Shown: positions 5,601 through 6,384 of the stretch, one piece after another
How the letters are laid out: every line of letters begins with the position of its first letter
How positions within the stretch are numbered: position 1 is the stretch's first letter
The notes under the pieces: model-generated
Database searches by the model: none
What the model saw: the letters and a program-made list of their open reading frames with translations, nothing else
What the model was told of the DNA's origin: nothing
Source: Calditrichota bacterium
GTDB taxonomy: Bacteria; Zhuqueibacterota; Zhuqueibacteria; Residuimicrobiales; Krinioviventaceae
Length of the DNA stretch: 6,384 bases
Direction of reading: 5' to 3'
Assembly: GCA_003818595.1 (NCBI GenBank)
Contig: RPQV01000214.1
Span: 1 to 6,384, forward strand
Position numbers and translations under genes: made by a program

Positions 5601-6384
5601 GCGCTCGGTTCAACATGATGGGATGATCATCAATGATCTCCTCGAGAATATCCCATACCTCCGGTCCGCGGCGTTCCACCTGTTTCTTGGCGCTTTTAAC
5701 GGTCTTTGCCAGACCTCTTTCAACCAATTTGCGAATGACAAATGGTTTAAATAATTCGAGGGCCATATCCTTGGGCAGACCGGCCTGATGCAGTTTGAGT
5801 TCAGGACCCACCACAATCACAGAACGTCCCGAATAATCGATACGTTTTCCAAGAAGATTCTGACGGAAACGTCCCTGTTTTCCCCGCAGCATGTCGGACA
5901 AACTCTTGAGTGCGCGATTACCGTCGCTTCGCACGGCAGAAGTCTTACGGCCGTTATCGAAAAGAGAATCCACGGCTTCCTGCAGCATACGCTTTTCATT
6001 GCGCAGAATGACCTCAGGCGCGCGGATCTCCAGCAGTTTTTTCAAGCGATTATTACGAATGATCACTCGACGATATAAATCGTTCAGATCTGAAGTGGCG
6101 AATCGTCCGCCTTCCAAGGGAACCAAAGGCCGCAGCTCAGGGGGAATCACCGGCACCACGGTCATGACCATCCATTCCGGTCGATTTTCCTGGCGATTGT
6201 TGGCTCGACGAAATGCCTCGACCACCTTCAACCGCTTGAGCGCTTCCGTACGGCGCTGAATCGATGTTTCATTCTCTACGGCGTAGCGGAGATCTTTTGA
6301 CAATGCATCAATATCGATCTTTTTCAATAGATGAAGTACTGCCGTTCCACCCATTTCGGCACGAAACCGTTTCTCGTCCGGCAG
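2635..6384 (-). CDS. rpoC: DNA-directed RNA polymerase subunit beta', 5' end beyond the window
   Basis: Beta' carries the catalytic Mg2+ site of RNA polymerase. The frame is open to base 6384, giving 1249 visible residues (numbered from 6384). Judged by the metal motif (E. coli Asp460), roughly 165 residues with the first zinc site are missing. ATG at 6354 is internal, not the start. Visible in order: NRPEWM (67-72); switch-2 region KQGRFRQNLLGKRIDYSGRS (169-188); NRAPTLHRLGIQAF; NADFDGD (293-299) with Asp295/297/299 binding Mg2+; F-loop MADSGARGS (534-542); an extra KKMTGSMG (561-568); bridge helix from about ARKGLADTAL; second zinc site Cys630, 704, 711 and 714; trigger-loop LRTFHIGG (748-755) with Arg749 and His752; about 172 inserted residues, similar in place and size to E. 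coli SI3; trigger loop resuming at TRDITGG (934 on); C-terminal core LLLGITKASLTTESFLSAAS; and an acidic tail ending EEETDFFDE. The extra segments and start-proximal wording suggest the FCB group. rpsL follows after 80 bp. Confidence 0.99.
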   Translation of the reverse strand: MPDEKRFRAEMGGTAVLHLLKKIDIDALSKDLRYAVENETSIQRRTEALKRLKVVEAFRRANNRQENRPEWMVMTVVPVIPPELRPLVPLEGGRFATSDLNDLYRRVIIRNNRLKKLLEIRAPEVILRNEKRMLQEAVDSLFDNGRKTSAVRSDGNRALKSLSDMLRGKQGRFRQNLLGKRIDYSGRSVIVVGPELKLHQAGLPKDMALELFKPFVIRKLVERGLAKTVKSAKKQVERRGPEVWDILEEIIDDHPIMLNRAPTLHRLGIQAFQPVLVEGKAIHLHPLVCAAFNADFDGDQMAVHVPLSFYAQIETKILMLSSHNLLSPAHGRPLAIPSQDIVLGIYYLTKKRTGVKGENMAFVSTEEVLLAYQEGRVALHAPIRFRFRSETIETTVGRVILNDVLPEELRFVNSLLTKKGTEALVSRAYHAIGNFRTAKMLDDLKELGFTYAMKSGASIGIYDVIVPNEKQQLIEGAFKAVDTIQKRYERGIITDGERYNQIIDIWTHTTSNVAEKMFETLSKDRQGFNPIYMMADSGARGSKEQIRQLAGMRGLMAKPQKKMTGSMGEIIESPITANFREGLSMLEYFISTHGARKGLADTALKTADAGYLTRRLVDVAQDVIITEVDCGTILGLRVGDLKEGEEIIESMQDRIAGRVAAEEVFHPETGDIIIESGQMINEDVADQIADAGIENVMIRSVLTCESPRGVCALCYGRNLASGKVVNIGETVGVMAAQSIGEPGTQLTLRTFHIGGTASRIAAQSQVIAKQEGRVEWDNLKIVDRAEGEIITLGRNGRIRIVDEDNRIVERLTVPYAATILVRDGVRVHKGEIIFRWDPYAAAIISTHSGSAKFVDIIEGITFREELDETTGLKQRVITETRSRNLNPTVVIVDDGGEALTSFILPVGSFLQVHEGESVAAGDALVKIPREIAKTRDITGGLPRVAELFEARRPKDPAVVSEIDGIVRFGEMKRGVRKIIITSDDGHEEKIYLIPYGKHILVHDGDFVHAGEKLSEGSIAPHDILAIMGANKVQEYLVNEIQEVYRLQGVRINDKHIEVIVRQMLQKVKIEDPGDTSYLPGDQVDRLRFLRENEETRRFVVVTEPGDSKFTSNELVLNEEFRKAVAGLEEKGKQVPQSRPASPATFQPLLLGITKASLTTESFLSAASFQETTRVLTDASVEGKVDHLYGLKENVIMGHMIPAGTGIRKFNSLRVTGPDLYEDADLQDSIITTSYERTEIDEEETDFFDE

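Noticed and set aside
6325..6354. ATG at 6354 as the start of beta'
   Set aside because: The frame stays open to 6384 with conserved beta' residues (LPDEKRFRAE), and the N-terminal zinc-binding and clamp regions are missing, so the gene is cut by the window edge.
1..6384. CRISPR array, tRNA or rRNA genes, insertion sequence, or a novel defence or biosynthetic system
   Set aside because: Coding sequence of four conserved housekeeping genes fills all but about 300 bases. No regularly spaced long repeats, transposase motifs or cloverleaf sequences were seen on either strand.

Overview
The window is a housekeeping stretch read entirely from the minus strand, with four genes in the order rpoC (5' end cut off at the right edge), rpsL, rpsG and fusA (3' end cut off at the left edge). 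It is the junction of the RNA polymerase beta' gene with the bacterial 'str' ribosomal operon. All long plus-strand frames lie antisense to these genes and look like shadows.

Organism: a bacterium. Three features of beta' point by inference to the FCB (Fibrobacteres-Chlorobi-Bacteroidetes) superphylum or a related candidate phylum: its wording near the start of the visible part, a long insertion in the trigger loop, and an 8-residue insertion after the F-loop. This rests on remembered family patterns, not on a search. Base composition is balanced, and I see no sign of recent transfer or decay in any of the four genes.

Layout (right to left, in the direction of transcription): rpoC 6384-2635; an 80-bp AT-rich gap with an A/T-only inverted repeat, a weak candidate promoter and a strong Shine-Dalgarno sequence; rpsL 2554-2183 with a GTG start; a 30-bp gap; rpsG 2152-1682; a 187-bp gap; fusA from 1494 to the left edge, where 498 codons are visible. 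No terminator-like GC hairpin with a T-run is visible between any of these genes, so co-transcription is the simplest reading.

The genes encode the core of gene expression: the catalytic polymerase subunit, two small-subunit ribosomal proteins (decoding centre and head) and the translocase EF-G. No new enzyme system is present. The part not explained by coding is the 187-nt rpsG-fusA gap. On the transcribed strand it can form a hairpin followed by a long-range helix that encloses a second hairpin, and the 3' arm of the helix covers the only weak ribosome-binding sequence of fusA. This is a plausible cis-acting translational control element and the best lead in the window.
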